Shown here: positions 10,180-20,111 of the stretch, piece after piece
How positions within the stretch are numbered: position 1 is the first letter of the stretch
Layout: every line of letters begins with the position of its first letter
DNA from: Nostocoides sp.
Lineage (GTDB): Bacteria > Actinomycetota > Actinomycetes > Actinomycetales > Dermatophilaceae
Direction: 5' to 3'
DNA length: 37,857 nt
Assembly: GCA_025929465.1 (NCBI GenBank)
Contig: JAICMC010000005.1
Location: forward strand, 1 to 37,857
Notes under the pieces: generated by a model
Told to the model about the DNA's origin: nothing
The model's input: only the letters and a program-made list of their open reading frames with translations
Database searches by the model: none
Translations under genes and position numbers: made by a program

Positions 10180-10920
10180 TCACTGTCCCGCGAGCCTGGC
10201 CAGCTCGCGCTGCAGGCCCCACGCGTTGCGCACCGCATGGCCGTGGCCGTCGTTGTTGAAGTAGGCGAACACCTCGCGACCGTCCCGCTCCCACTCGGCG
10301 ATCCGCAACGCCCACCAACGAAGGTCGGCCTCGCTGTAGGAACCGGCATACATGGTGCCCGGGTCCGGACCGTGCAGCCGCACGTACACCCAGGGCGCGG
10401 TGGCCCGGAGCACGCACGGCAGGCCGGCGCCGCTCATCACGCAGTATGCCGCGGAGCGACGTTCCAGCAGGGCGAAGACGTCCTCGTGGTGCCAGCTCGA
10501 CGTCCGCAGCTCCACGGCGACTCGCATCCACGGCGGCAGCCGGGCCAGGAAGCCATCGAGCCGGTCGTCGTCACGCTCGTCCTGCGGACCGAGCTGCACG
10601 AGCAGCACACCGCGCCGGTCTCCCAGCTCGTGCCAGCCCGAGGTCAAGCGCTGCACCCAGACCTCGGGGTCGCGCAGCCGGCGGGCGTGGGTCAGTCCCC
10701 GAGGCGCCTTGACCGACATCAGGAAGCCGTCGGGCAGGACTCGCCGCCAGGTCGCGAACGTTCGGTCGGCGGGCCACCGGTAGAAGCTGGCGTTGAGCTC
10801 GACGGTCCGGAAGCGTTCGGTGTAGAGGTCACGTCGCCTGGCGACTGGGGTGCCCGGCGGGTAGAGCACCCCCTCCCAGTGGGGGTAGCTCCATCCCGAG
10901 GTGCCGATGTGGCTCGTCAC
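10180..10920 (-). CDS. DUF72 domain-containing protein
   Basis: IGTSGWSYPHWEGVLYPPG...RFRTVELNASFYRWP...VYVRLHGP; GTG start. Confidence 0.9.
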   Translation of the reverse strand: MTSHIGTSGWSYPHWEGVLYPPGTPVARRRDLYTERFRTVELNASFYRWPADRTFATWRRVLPDGFLMSVKAPRGLTHARRLRDPEVWVQRLTSGWHELGDRRGVLLVQLGPQDERDDDRLDGFLARLPPWMRVAVELRTSSWHHEDVFALLERRSAAYCVMSGAGLPCVLRATAPWVYVRLHGPDPGTMYAGSYSEADLRWWALRIAEWERDGREVFAYFNNDGHGHAVRNAWGLQRELARLAGQ

Positions 10921-10976
10921 GAGCCCTGCTGGCCCTGCAAGGCCGGATCCATGGCTCCACTCACCACCGCGCGCGC

Positions 10977-11474
10977 TCAGGCGATGACGGCGTCGATCGT
11001 CTTCTTCAGGGCGCTGGGCTGGGACGGCTTGTGGGGGGCCGCCTTCTTGGCCGCGAGCAGGGCCTCACCCAGCTCCTGCAGCCGGTTGCGCCCCAGCCCC
11101 TCGCGGACCTTGGGGAACCAGTCCTGCTCCTCCTCGTCCATGTGGTGCGTGACGTTCTCGATGAGCACGGTGGTCTTGGCCTCGAACCGCTCGTCTCCCG
11201 GTTCCATCGTGGACAGCTCGGTGACCAGCAGGTCCGCCACGTGGTGCTCCTCGTAGGACTCCAGGATGTCCGCCTCGAGCTCGGGCAACATGATCCGGAC
11301 CTGCGGGTACATCACCTCGTTCTCGATGTAGGTGTGCACGGTGAGGAGCTCGATGACCTTCGTCACGATGGCGCCCTTGCGCGCGGTGGTCGTCGAGGAC
11401 TTCTGGAACTCGCGGAACAGCGCGCGGACCTGCTTGTGGTCGTCGCGCAGGATGACGATGGCGTCGTTGGACAT
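10977..11474 (-). CDS. Hemerythrin HHE cation-binding domain protein
   Basis: DAIVILRDDHKQVRALFREF...HTYIENEVMYPQV...YEEHHVADLL...HHMDEEEQDWFPKV. Confidence 0.92.
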   Translation of the reverse strand: MSNDAIVILRDDHKQVRALFREFQKSSTTTARKGAIVTKVIELLTVHTYIENEVMYPQVRIMLPELEADILESYEEHHVADLLVTELSTMEPGDERFEAKTTVLIENVTHHMDEEEQDWFPKVREGLGRNRLQELGEALLAAKKAAPHKPSQPSALKKTIDAVIA

Positions 11475-11580
11475 GGTGCTCCCGGGGTTTGGGTCGAGGG
11501 GGACGCCCGCTCCTTACCCCACCAGGGCCTGCCCCATCCGCGGCCAGGGCAGGCCATTGCGTCCCCGCGGGTGATCCGGG

Positions 11581-13197
11581 TCACCCGGGCCGCGGGACCG
11601 CCTCTGCGGTCCGGCTGGGCCCGAGCCGCCCCAGCCGGGCGTGCGCCAGCGCCGCTCGCGCGGCATTGGCTCCGCACGCACCGTGGACGCCACCACCGGG
11701 ATGAGCCGACGCGGAAGCCAGGAAGAGCCCACGGACGGCGGTCTCGGCTCGCCCGAGCCCCGGCGTCGGCCGGAACACGAGCTGCTGGTGCAGCTGGGTG
11801 GTTCCGCCGTTGATGGCGCCGCCCACCAGGTTGGCGTCCCGTTCCTGGAGCTGACGGGGGCCGAGGACCCGCCGCGCGATGATCCGGCTGGCGAAGTCCG
11901 GCGCGTACCGCTCGACCTGTGCCTGCATCCGGTCGGCGAACCGTTGGCAGTCGTCGTCGTCCCAGGTGCCGCGCACCGAGCCGTCGCCCGCATCCTCCCG
12001 CACGTGTTGCGGGACATGGGTGTAGGCCCACATCGACTCGGTTCCGGGGGGCGACCGCGTCGGGTCCGTGGTCGTCATCTGCCCGGCCAGCAGGAACGGG
12101 TCGGCCGGGAGGCAGCCGGTGCTCACCTGGGACAGGGCGTGGTGGATCCCCCGGGCCGAGCTCGCGAGGTGCACCGTACCGGGCAGGTGCGAGGGCCGCA
12201 CAGCCCAGGGGACGGGCCCGTCCAGGGCCCAGTCCACCTTCACGGTCCCCGGGTCCCAGTCGAACCGGCGTATGCCGCGCGCCACGCCGGGCGGGACGTC
12301 CGCTGGGTCGAGAAGCTGCTCGTAGAGCGCGGGCGCCACGACGTCGGCCAGCACCGCGCGTCGCGCCGGCACCCGCGACCCGTCGTCCAACCGGACCGCG
12401 ACGGCGCGACCGTCGGCGACCTCGATGCCGACCACTGCGGTGCCGCAACGGATCTGCCCGCCGCGAGCCTGGAGTCGCTGGGCGAGGACCTCGGTGAGTC
12501 GCCCCGCACCACCCTCGGGTACGGGGAAGCCGACATGCTGGCCCAGCATGGCCATGAGCACGCCCATGAGTCCGGACCCCGGTGCGTCCAGCGGTATGTC
12601 GGCGTGGCCGGCGTTGCCGAGGAGGAGGGCCCGCGCGGCGTCGGAACGAAACCTCGACTCGGCCAGGTGCACCGCCGGTTCGAGGAGCATCCGGACGAAC
12701 CCCAGGCCCCCCACGCGCGGCAGCCGGGCGAGCAGTCCGGCGCCTGCGCGAACCGGGGGGAAGGGCGTCATGAGCGCGCGGACGAGAGAGGGACCCACGA
12801 CATCCCACGCCCTGCACAGGTCGAGCCAGGCCTCGCCGTCACCGGGCGCTGCCGCCTCCAGGCCAGCGGCGGTGAGCTCGCGCTGACGGTGCAGCAGTCC
12901 CCAGGTCCCGTCCGGCAGTGGATGTCCCACGACCGCGGGGGCGTGCGTCCAGACCAGGCCGTGCTGCGGCAGGTCGAGCGAGGCGATCGCCGGTGAGGCG
13001 ACCCCGAGCGGGTAGAAGGCGCTGAACGTGTCGTGGACGAAGTCCGGGTGGACCTCCCGGTCGCTCCGGCAGGCGCCGCCGACCCGGTCCTGCTGCTCGA
13101 TGAGCAGGACGCTCCAGCCGGCGTCGGCCAGCCGGTTGGCCGCGACCAGGCCGTTGGGGCCGGCGCCCACGACGACGGCGTCCACCGCGGCGGTCAC
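11581..13197 (-). CDS. FAD-dependent NAD(P) oxidoreductase, phytoene-desaturase-like
   Basis: DAVVVGAGPNGLVAANRLADAGWSVLLIEQQDRVGGACRS; C-terminal GLFLASASAHPGGGVHGACGANAARAAL. GTG start at 13197. Confidence 0.9.
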   Translation of the reverse strand: MTAAVDAVVVGAGPNGLVAANRLADAGWSVLLIEQQDRVGGACRSDREVHPDFVHDTFSAFYPLGVASPAIASLDLPQHGLVWTHAPAVVGHPLPDGTWGLLHRQRELTAAGLEAAAPGDGEAWLDLCRAWDVVGPSLVRALMTPFPPVRAGAGLLARLPRVGGLGFVRMLLEPAVHLAESRFRSDAARALLLGNAGHADIPLDAPGSGLMGVLMAMLGQHVGFPVPEGGAGRLTEVLAQRLQARGGQIRCGTAVVGIEVADGRAVAVRLDDGSRVPARRAVLADVVAPALYEQLLDPADVPPGVARGIRRFDWDPGTVKVDWALDGPVPWAVRPSHLPGTVHLASSARGIHHALSQVSTGCLPADPFLLAGQMTTTDPTRSPPGTESMWAYTHVPQHVREDAGDGSVRGTWDDDDCQRFADRMQAQVERYAPDFASRIIARRVLGPRQLQERDANLVGGAINGGTTQLHQQLVFRPTPGLGRAETAVRGLFLASASAHPGGGVHGACGANAARAALAHARLGRLGPSRTAEAVPRPG

Positions 13198-13302
13198 CCT
13201 GGCCGCCCCGGTGCACGGTGGCCCGCGGCGGCGACTGGGTTCCGGCCCGGTCCCATCACGGTCGGCGAACGCCCAGCAGCCGATCCGGCCGGGTCGGGGC
13301 AC

Positions 13303-13830
13303 TCATGACTGGCTCTCCGGCGACGACCAGAGAGGGTCCGCGTCCGGCGAGGGGGATGCTGCCGAGCCGTGGCGGCGGGACCGCTCGGCGCCCCCTTCGG
13401 CGAGCATGGCCAGCCGTCGCAGCGACTCCCGGTTCCGCCAGCTGATCAAGGGGTTCTCCACGAGACCGGGCAGTAGCCTGCCGGGACCGCGGACGAGCGT
13501 CTCGCACAGCTGCACCCGCGTGCGGCGCGGGCCGCCCTCGGTGAGCCGGATGTCGACGTGCGCCTCGCCCAGGGGCCATCCCCGGGCGCGCAGCTGCAGG
13601 TGCGATCCGGGCACCACACGCAGCACCTCAGTCGAGTCGTGCGCCAGGACCGGCCAGACCCCGAAGGAGTGGTGCAGGTGCGAGCCGACCTCCGGCCAGG
13701 TCGTGTCGACCTGCCTGATGCTGGCAGCACCGACGACCCACAGGGGGTACAGCCAGCCATCGGCGAGCACTCCCCATACCTCGTCCGTCCCGGCCTCGAC
13801 AAGCCGCTCGACACACGGCATACGGCTCAC
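13303..13830 (-). CDS. SRPBCC family protein
   Basis: VERLVEAGTDEVWGVLADGWLYPLWVVGAASIRQVDTTWPEVGSHLHHSFGVWP. Confidence 0.8.
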   Translation of the reverse strand: MSRMPCVERLVEAGTDEVWGVLADGWLYPLWVVGAASIRQVDTTWPEVGSHLHHSFGVWPVLAHDSTEVLRVVPGSHLQLRARGWPLGEAHVDIRLTEGGPRRTRVQLCETLVRGPGRLLPGLVENPLISWRNRESLRRLAMLAEGGAERSRRHGSAASPSPDADPLWSSPESQS

Positions 13831-13964
13831 GCGGGTCCACCGCAGGTCGCGGACACTGGCCTCGGTCGCATGGTTACCCTCCCTGTTCCTGGGCCTGCCG
13901 GAGTGGACGGCAGGCAGACCAGCGTTACCCAGCGCCGGTCGCAGGCAAACACCGCTGACCGGTC

Positions 13965-14110
13965 AGAACCCGGCAGCTCGCTGCCGCCGTCGGCAGCCGC
14001 GCGGCCATCGAGCAGGCCAAGGGCATCATGGGCGGTCAGGGGTGAGCGAGGGCCGTGCGGTTCGGCCTGCTCCGCCAGCAGTCCCGGCCAGGACGGATGA
14101 CCTCACCCCG
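13965..14110 (+). pseudogene. Remnant of an ANTAR-domain regulator, frameshifted
   Basis: RTRQLAAAVGSRAAIEQAKGIMGGQG* (13965-14045), then GVSEGRA and FGLLRQQSRPG in the two other frames: consecutive pieces of one ANTAR domain. Confidence 0.65.
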
Positions 14111-14551
14111 GCGGCGCCGCCTCGTGATGTGCCGCGCCGGCCGTCCGACGGTCCTCCTTCATCTCCGCCTCGTGCAGATGGCGCCGGCCCCCGGCCAGGC
14201 GGCTGCGCGCCCGCTCCTCCAGCCGCCGGAAGGTGGCGTAGTAGCCGTCGTCGTACTCCTCGACGATCTGGAAGGTCCAGCGCCCCTGGAGCACGTTGCG
14301 CCCGACGAGGACCTCGTCCAGCTCGTCGGCGATGTCGTCGTGACCGGCGGCCCGCAGCTCCTCGACCGCGCGGCCCAAGGTCAGGTCGGCGGTGCCGGTC
14401 AGCCGGTGGAACGCGTAGAGGTCGCCGCGTGCCTGCTCGGTCGCCTCCAGCGCCTCCGACAGGCTGCCGAGTGCCTTCACCGTGGCGTCGTCGACCCCGG
14501 CCGGCCGCCGGTGCTCGGGTGTCGGTCGGTCCGGGCCTGAGCTGTCGTTCA
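14103..14551 (-). CDS. Conserved hypothetical protein
   Basis: MNDSSGPDRPTPEHRRPAGVDDATVKALGSLSEALEATEQARGDLYAFHRLTG...LDEVLVGRNVLQGRWTFQIVEEYDDGYYATFR. Confidence 0.75.
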
Positions 14552-14747
14552 TGGTCTCCCTTTCTCGAGCGCCGGACGACCCCATCGACCTCGGGTCACG
14601 GAACCCGGACCAGGTCCTGCGGAGCGGACTGCTCGCACAGGAGGGTGCAGCCGATCTGCATCGTGGCTCCTGTCGTGGTGGTGGGTGGCCCGGCCTGGTG
14701 CGACGGCGACCCAGGGAGGCCCGCCGCCGAGCCGTCGGCCGGGCCGG

Positions 14748-15287
14748 TCATGACCTGCGGTTACCCCGGTCCGGGCGCTGCGAACCACCGCGGGTCGCGC
14801 GGCGCAGGACGACGAGGGGCAGGACCAACCAGCCACCGGCGAACATCACCAACGCGCCCGCAGCCGCGACGGCGGCCGCCGCGTTGCCGAGCACCACGCT
14901 CACGATGAGGAAGACGACCATGGTCACGGTGAGCGCCAGCGTCGTCAGGCCCAGCTTCGCCAGGACGTCCGCGAGGCCGACGAGGACGTCCTTCTCGTGC
15001 TTGCGGAAGAGCAGGCGGTGCGAGCTCACCGGCGCCACGAGCAGGCCCGTGGAGACAGTGGCCAGCAGGAAGGCCACGAGGTAGACCCGTCGCTGGAAGG
15101 CGGTGAGCTGGACGAAGCGCTGTTGGAAGGGCACGGTCAGCAGGAGCCCGGACAGCACCTGCACGCCGGTCTGGGTCACCCGGAGCTCCTGGAGCAGCTC
15201 GCTCCAGTTCCGGTCCATCCGCTCCGCCCGGGTCTCGTCCCGCTGGTCCTCGGGGGAGTCGTCATTCCGGTCACCGGCCATGGGCAC
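14748..15287 (-). CDS. DUF6328 family membrane protein
   Basis: WSELLQELRVTQTGVQVLSGLLLTVPFQQRFVQLTAFQRRVYLVAFLLATVSTGLLVAPVSSHRLLFR. Confidence 0.82.
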   Translation of the reverse strand: MPMAGDRNDDSPEDQRDETRAERMDRNWSELLQELRVTQTGVQVLSGLLLTVPFQQRFVQLTAFQRRVYLVAFLLATVSTGLLVAPVSSHRLLFRKHEKDVLVGLADVLAKLGLTTLALTVTMVVFLIVSVVLGNAAAAVAAAGALVMFAGGWLVLPLVVLRRATRGGSQRPDRGNRRS

Positions 15288-15614
15288 CCGGCCGCTAGGC
15301 GACGAGCGCGTCGTCCGATGAGTCCGGTGTGCCGGGCGGGCTCGGGGACGTGGGCCGGGGGTCGCTGCTCAGCAGGACGAGTGCGTCGGTCGGCATGTGT
15401 GCTCCTCGGGCCGGGTCAGGTGTGCACGTACCCCGCCGCGCCCGGCGACAAACCAGGACGCCACGGCCTCGTCCGACGTTACCTTTCAGTCAGGGCGAGC
15501 GGGCCTGGGCGCTGCCCTGCCCGGAGCCAGGGCTCGGCGCGGGTCGGCCGGTCTCGCTGGCCGATCTCGCTGGCCCACAACCATTCTGGATCCGTTCCAA
15601 GAGAGGCGGACGGG

Positions 15615-15643
15615 TTGACGTGCCGATAACCATTCCGTAGAGT
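15615..15643 (+). promoter_or_regulatory. Candidate sigma70-type promoter for the NCS1 permease gene
   Basis: -35 TTGACG (15615-15620), 17-nt spacer, -10 TAGAGT (15638-15643), upstream of ATG 15764. Confidence 0.55.
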
Positions 15644-15652
15644 GACTTTTTA

Positions 15653-15669
15653 CTTCCACAGAGTGGAAG
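15653..15669. promoter_or_regulatory. Perfect dyad CTTCCAC-AGA-GTGGAAG, candidate repressor operator (IclR-like)
   Basis: Perfect 7-bp arms with 3-nt centre just after the candidate -10. Confidence 0.5.
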
Positions 15670-15763
15670 ATCCGTATGGTTTACTGGTTGCGTCGTCGTC
15701 GGGTTCGCCACTCGTCGCCCCGGAGCCGTCCGGTCCGGCGACCGCAGAAATGAGGGAAGACGC

Positions 15764-17365
15764 ATGGATGAGAGTCGGACAGGTGCTCAGCCTCCCGCAG
15801 CCCGGGCTCAGGGTCAGCGCCACCACCACGGACACCCCGAGGACGAACACATCGACGACGCGCTGCTGCATCACTCGGCCACACTGGTGGGCGTCGACGT
15901 CGATCCGGCGTTGTTGGCCGGGCTCAGCCCCCGGCTCTACAACTCCGACCTGGCCCCCACCAAGCGCGCTGGCCGGCGCTGGGGCTCCTACAACATCTTC
16001 GCGCTCTGGGCCAACGACGTCCACAGCCTGGGTAACTACGCCTTCGCCATCGGGCTCTTCGCGATCGGGCTGGGCGTCTGGCAGATCCTGCTTGCCTTCC
16101 TGGTCGCAGCGTTCCTGCTCTTCGCCCTGCTGAGCCTGTCGGGCTTCATGGGCGAGAAGACCGGCGTGCCCTTCCCGGTCATGAGCCGGATGGCCTTCGG
16201 CATTCATGGTGCTCAGATCTCGGCCATCATCCGAGGCGGCGTCGCCATCGTCTGGTTCGGTATCCAGACCTACCTCGCGTCGGTCGTGGCCAGGGTCCTG
16301 CTCATCGCGCTGTGGCCCTCGTTGAAGACACTGGACACGAACAGCATCCTCGGGCTGTCGACGCTGGGCTGGTTGGCGTTCGTCGCCCTGTGGGCCATCC
16401 AGGTGGTCATCGTCAGCTACGGCATGGACCTGATCCGCAAGTATGAGGCCTTCTCCGGTCCGATCATCCTGGTCACCATGCTCGCCCTGGCCATCTGGAT
16501 CCTGTCCGAGGCGGACTGGTCCATCGCCTGGTCCACCTCGCACAGCCTGACCGGTGGCGCGATGTGGCGCCAGATCTTCGCGGGTGGGGCGCTGTGGGTC
16601 TCCATCTACGCAACCTTCGTGCTGAACTTCTGCGACTTCACCCGGGCCGCCAAGAGCCGGTCTGCCATCACCCGCGGGAACCTCGGCGGGATTCCGGTCA
16701 ACATGTTGTTCTTTGCCGCCATCGTGGTCGTCCTGGCCGGAGGCCAGTACCGGATCAACGGCCGGATCATCACCAGCCCTGCCGACATCGTCCAGTCCGT
16801 CCCCAACACCGCCCTGCTGGTTCTGGCCAGTCTGGCCTTGATCATCCTGACGGTCGCAGTGAACCTGATGGCGAACTTCGTGGCCCCGATCTACATGCTG
16901 GCCAACCTGTTCCCCCGCTTCCTGAACTTCCGGCGCGCGGGCTGGGTCAGCGCCGTCATCGGCCTGCTCCTGCTGCCCTGGAACCTGTACAACTCACCGG
17001 TCGTGATCGAGTACTTCCTCGGTGGCCTGGGTGCCCTGCTGGGGCCGCTCTTCGGGGTGATCATGGCCGACTACTGGGTGATCCGGAGGGCTCAGGTCAA
17101 CGTGCCCGACCTGTACCGGGAGGAGGCGACGGCTGACTACCACTACCGCAACGGCTTCCACCACCAGGCCATCATGGCTCTTGTGCCCGCAGCAGCCATC
17201 GCCATCGTGCTGGCGCTGGTTCCGGTGTTCCACGAGGTCAGCCCCTTCTCCTGGTTCTTCGGGGCCGCGCTCGGGGCCATCTTCTACCTGCTTCTCGTCC
17301 GCGCGCGGACCCTGCCGATCCGGGACGTCTCCGGCGAACCGATCGCCGTCCCCAGCGTGCACTGA
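15764..17365 (+). CDS. NCS1 family nucleobase:cation symporter (purine/cytosine/allantoin/hydantoin permease)
   Basis: TKRAGRRWGSYNIFALWANDVHSLGNYAFAIGLF...GVPFPVMSRMAFGIHGAQISAIIRGGVAIVWFGIQTYL. Confidence 0.93.
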   Translation: MDESRTGAQPPAARAQGQRHHHGHPEDEHIDDALLHHSATLVGVDVDPALLAGLSPRLYNSDLAPTKRAGRRWGSYNIFALWANDVHSLGNYAFAIGLFAIGLGVWQILLAFLVAAFLLFALLSLSGFMGEKTGVPFPVMSRMAFGIHGAQISAIIRGGVAIVWFGIQTYLASVVARVLLIALWPSLKTLDTNSILGLSTLGWLAFVALWAIQVVIVSYGMDLIRKYEAFSGPIILVTMLALAIWILSEADWSIAWSTSHSLTGGAMWRQIFAGGALWVSIYATFVLNFCDFTRAAKSRSAITRGNLGGIPVNMLFFAAIVVVLAGGQYRINGRIITSPADIVQSVPNTALLVLASLALIILTVAVNLMANFVAPIYMLANLFPRFLNFRRAGWVSAVIGLLLLPWNLYNSPVVIEYFLGGLGALLGPLFGVIMADYWVIRRAQVNVPDLYREEATADYHYRNGFHHQAIMALVPAAAIAIVLALVPVFHEVSPFSWFFGAALGAIFYLLLVRARTLPIRDVSGEPIAVPSVH

Positions 17366-17406
17366 GGCTTTGCCGTCGTGGTCCGACACCATAGGAGGAA
17401 GTAGAC

Positions 17407-18129
17407 ATGCGCATCCTGGTCGTCAACGTCAACACCACCCAGTCGATGACCGACAGCATCGGGCGAACGGCCCGGTCGGTAGCCGCCCCCGGGACCGAGA
17501 TCGTGCCCCTCACCCCACTGTTCGGGGCCGACTCGGTCGAGGGGAACTATGAGAGCTACCTGGCCGCGATCGCGGTGATGGAGACCGTCCGCCACTACGA
17601 CCAGCCGTTCGATGCTGTCATCCAGGCCGGCTACGGCGAACACGGACGAGAGGGTCTCCAGGAGCTGCTGGAGGTACCCGTCGTCGACATCACCGAGGCA
17701 GCAGCGAGCACTGCCCAGTTCCTGGGACACAAGTACTCGGTCGTGACCACGCTGGACCGCGCCGTGCCGTTGATCGAGGACCGGCTCAAGCTGGCCGGAC
17801 TGGACGCCCGGTGCGCCTCGGTCCGGGCCAGCGGCCTTGGGGTCCTCGAGCTCGAAGCCGACCCGCAGGCGGCAGTCGAAGCCATCGCTGCCGAGGCCGT
17901 CCGCGCGGTCCAGGACGACCACGCCGAGGTGATCTGCCTGGGCTGCGGCGGAATGGCCGAGCTCAACGAGCGCGTCGCAGCCCGCACCGGGGTTCCCATC
18001 GTGGACGGCGTCGCAGCGGCGGTGACCATCGCCGAGTCGCTGGTCCGGCTGGGTCTGAAGACCTCCAAGGTGCGCACCTACGCACCGCCCCGTCCCAAGA
18101 CCTTCAAGGACTGGCCACCCCGGACCTGA
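17407..18129 (+). CDS. Aspartate/glutamate racemase superfamily, hydantoin/allantoin racemase-like
   Basis: MRILVVNVNTTQSMTDSI...AVIQAGYGEHGREGLQELLEVPVVDITEAA...AEVICLGCGGMAEL...GVPIVDGVAAAV; directly downstream of NCS1. Confidence 0.9.
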   Translation: MRILVVNVNTTQSMTDSIGRTARSVAAPGTEIVPLTPLFGADSVEGNYESYLAAIAVMETVRHYDQPFDAVIQAGYGEHGREGLQELLEVPVVDITEAAASTAQFLGHKYSVVTTLDRAVPLIEDRLKLAGLDARCASVRASGLGVLELEADPQAAVEAIAAEAVRAVQDDHAEVICLGCGGMAELNERVAARTGVPIVDGVAAAVTIAESLVRLGLKTSKVRTYAPPRPKTFKDWPPRT

Positions 18130-18283
18130 CCGACGGCTGTCCCGTCCCGGAGACCGACGGCGCCAGTCACGCGGCATACTCCTGCACCGGACGGCAGGAC
18201 GACCTGCTCCCCGTTCAGACCGTCACCCACCAGGCATCGCGCACCGGAGATGCGGGCCACCTCTTGCTCAAGGAGAACGCACA

Positions 18284-19174
18284 ATGCGCTACATCATCGG
18301 GTACGCACCGAACACGCACGGCGCCGAGGCCGTCGCCCTGGCGTCCGCGCTGGCGTCGACGCAGGACGCCGAGCTGAAGATCATCAACGTCCTGGACAGG
18401 CCTGCTCCCGCCGACGCGGCACTCCTCCAGGAGCGGGCCGTCCAGGAGACACGGGCCGGATGGGCAGCCGAGCGGCTCTCCGAAGCGCTCGCGTCCGTCG
18501 GCGACGACGTGCCGGCAACCGCTGAGGTGGTGTTCGCGGACTCCGTCGCCGAAGGTCTGATCGACGCGGCCCGCGACGCCGGCGCCGAGCTCATCATCGT
18601 CAGCGCCGCCCGGAACGGGCCGCTGAAGCGCTTCACGATGGGTTCGGTCGCGAACGCACTGCTGCATGCCTCACCCGTCCCGGTCGCCCTCGCCCCGTCC
18701 GGCTACGAGCGACCATCGCGGATCAGCCGGATGACGGCCGCGGTCGGGTCGCGCGAGGGCGCACACACCCTGCTCGAGGTGGCGGTCGAAGCGGCGGCTC
18801 GTCGGCACGTTCCGCTCCGTCTGGTGTCGCTGATCGCGCTCGACTTCGACGAGGGGACGGACCAGGAGTTCGCGCTCGCAGCGGCGCGGCTGCATGCCCG
18901 GACGGTCCTCGACGAGGCGGTCGCATCGGTCGGCGTCCGCACCGAGGTCACCGCGACGGTTGCCGAGGGAACCACGATCGAGGACTCGGTCGAGGGTCTG
19001 TCCTGGAACGAGGGTGAGATCGCGATCATCGGCTCGAGTCGACTCGCCGGCCATCGACAGATCTTCATGGGGAGCACGGCGAACAGGCTGCTGCGCGCCC
19101 TGCCCATCCCCCTCATCGTGGTGCCACGGTTCCTGGACGAGGAGGAACCGGACCGGCAGACCCTGCAGGTCTGA
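18284..19174 (+). CDS. Universal stress protein, tandem UspA domains
   Basis: Two Usp halves, each with the nucleotide-binding signature: SAARNGPLKRFTMGSVANALLHASPVPVALAP and GSSRLAGHRQIFMGSTANRLLRALPIPLIVVP. Confidence 0.92.
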   Translation: MRYIIGYAPNTHGAEAVALASALASTQDAELKIINVLDRPAPADAALLQERAVQETRAGWAAERLSEALASVGDDVPATAEVVFADSVAEGLIDAARDAGAELIIVSAARNGPLKRFTMGSVANALLHASPVPVALAPSGYERPSRISRMTAAVGSREGAHTLLEVAVEAAARRHVPLRLVSLIALDFDEGTDQEFALAAARLHARTVLDEAVASVGVRTEVTATVAEGTTIEDSVEGLSWNEGEIAIIGSSRLAGHRQIFMGSTANRLLRALPIPLIVVPRFLDEEEPDRQTLQV

Positions 19175-19214
19175 GCCGACCTCGACCCGGCCCGCACCGC
19201 CGTCTGACCGCTCG

Positions 19215-20111
19215 TCAGGGCTTGTGGGGCCCGGCTCGCGGGGGTGGCCACTCGGTGCCGGGCGACCACGCCGAGCCCTCGGCCACGACGAGCTCCAGTG
19301 CAGCCCACGGCAGCCGCGGCTGGTAGCCGTGGCACGGGTCGACCCCGACGATGACCCCTCCGTCGAGCCGGGTCGTCTCGATCTTGGTCGCCGGGTCGCC
19401 CCGGGTCCGGAAGGTCACTTCCATCGCGCCGCGCTTCATCCCCCGCTGCCAGTCGTGGACCGCGGTGTGCCCGTGCACCTGGTTGAACGGCATACGGGTC
19501 CCCAGCCAGCTCGGGACGAGCTCGTTGGGCGCACTCGCCCACAGCGGCCCCGCGGACCACCGCGGACCTGCGCAGCCGAGCATCTCGCCGGCCTGATGGA
19601 GAACCTCGTCGCGCACCCCGGCGAGGGCATTGAGGGCGTATGCCGTGTCGCCGGCCGACGAGGGGGCGCCCAGCTCCTCGCGCCAGAACGTCGAGGTCAG
19701 CCCGGCATGGGTGACCAGGTGGTCCCCGGTCGTCGACGGCACGGCGACGGCCACCCGCATCAACCCGGTGGACCACCACCGACGCAGCACGTCGGCCACC
19801 GAGGAGTCCAGCCGCTCGGGCCACTCGAAGGCACGCTCACGCAGGTACTGTGCCTCGTGGTTGCCGACGAGCTGCACCCACTGGCCCGGTTGCCGCGCGA
19901 GGTAGTCGTCCACCAGCGCCACCACACCGGCGGAGTCCGGCCCACGGTGGACCAGGTCGCCGACCTGGACCACGACCAGGTCGGTGGGCAGGGCGAGCGT
20001 CGACGCGTCGGCTCCGAGGCGCCGCAGCTCGGCGACGAGCGCGTCGCGGTGCCCTCCGATGTCGCCGATGACCGCGACCCGCCGGGGACCCGCGTGCTGC
20101 GCCCCGGTCAC
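19215..20111 (-). CDS. Metallophosphoesterase (calcineurin-like)
   Basis: VAVIGDIGGHRDAL, VVQVGDLVHRGPDS, VQLVGNHEAQYL, VHGHTAVHDW; GTG start overlaps the upstream stop (GTGA). Confidence 0.9.
   Translation of the reverse strand: MTGAQHAGPRRVAVIGDIGGHRDALVAELRRLGADASTLALPTDLVVVQVGDLVHRGPDSAGVVALVDDYLARQPGQWVQLVGNHEAQYLRERAFEWPERLDSSVADVLRRWWSTGLMRVAVAVPSTTGDHLVTHAGLTSTFWREELGAPSSAGDTAYALNALAGVRDEVLHQAGEMLGCAGPRWSAGPLWASAPNELVPSWLGTRMPFNQVHGHTAVHDWQRGMKRGAMEVTFRTRGDPATKIETTRLDGGVIVGVDPCHGYQPRLPWAALELVVAEGSAWSPGTEWPPPRAGPHKP

Noticed and set aside
11363-12817. Alternative 484-aa minus-strand ORF over the FAD oxidoreductase
   Set aside because: Different frame of the well-supported 11581..13197 gene; translation is low-complexity Arg/Pro/Gly.
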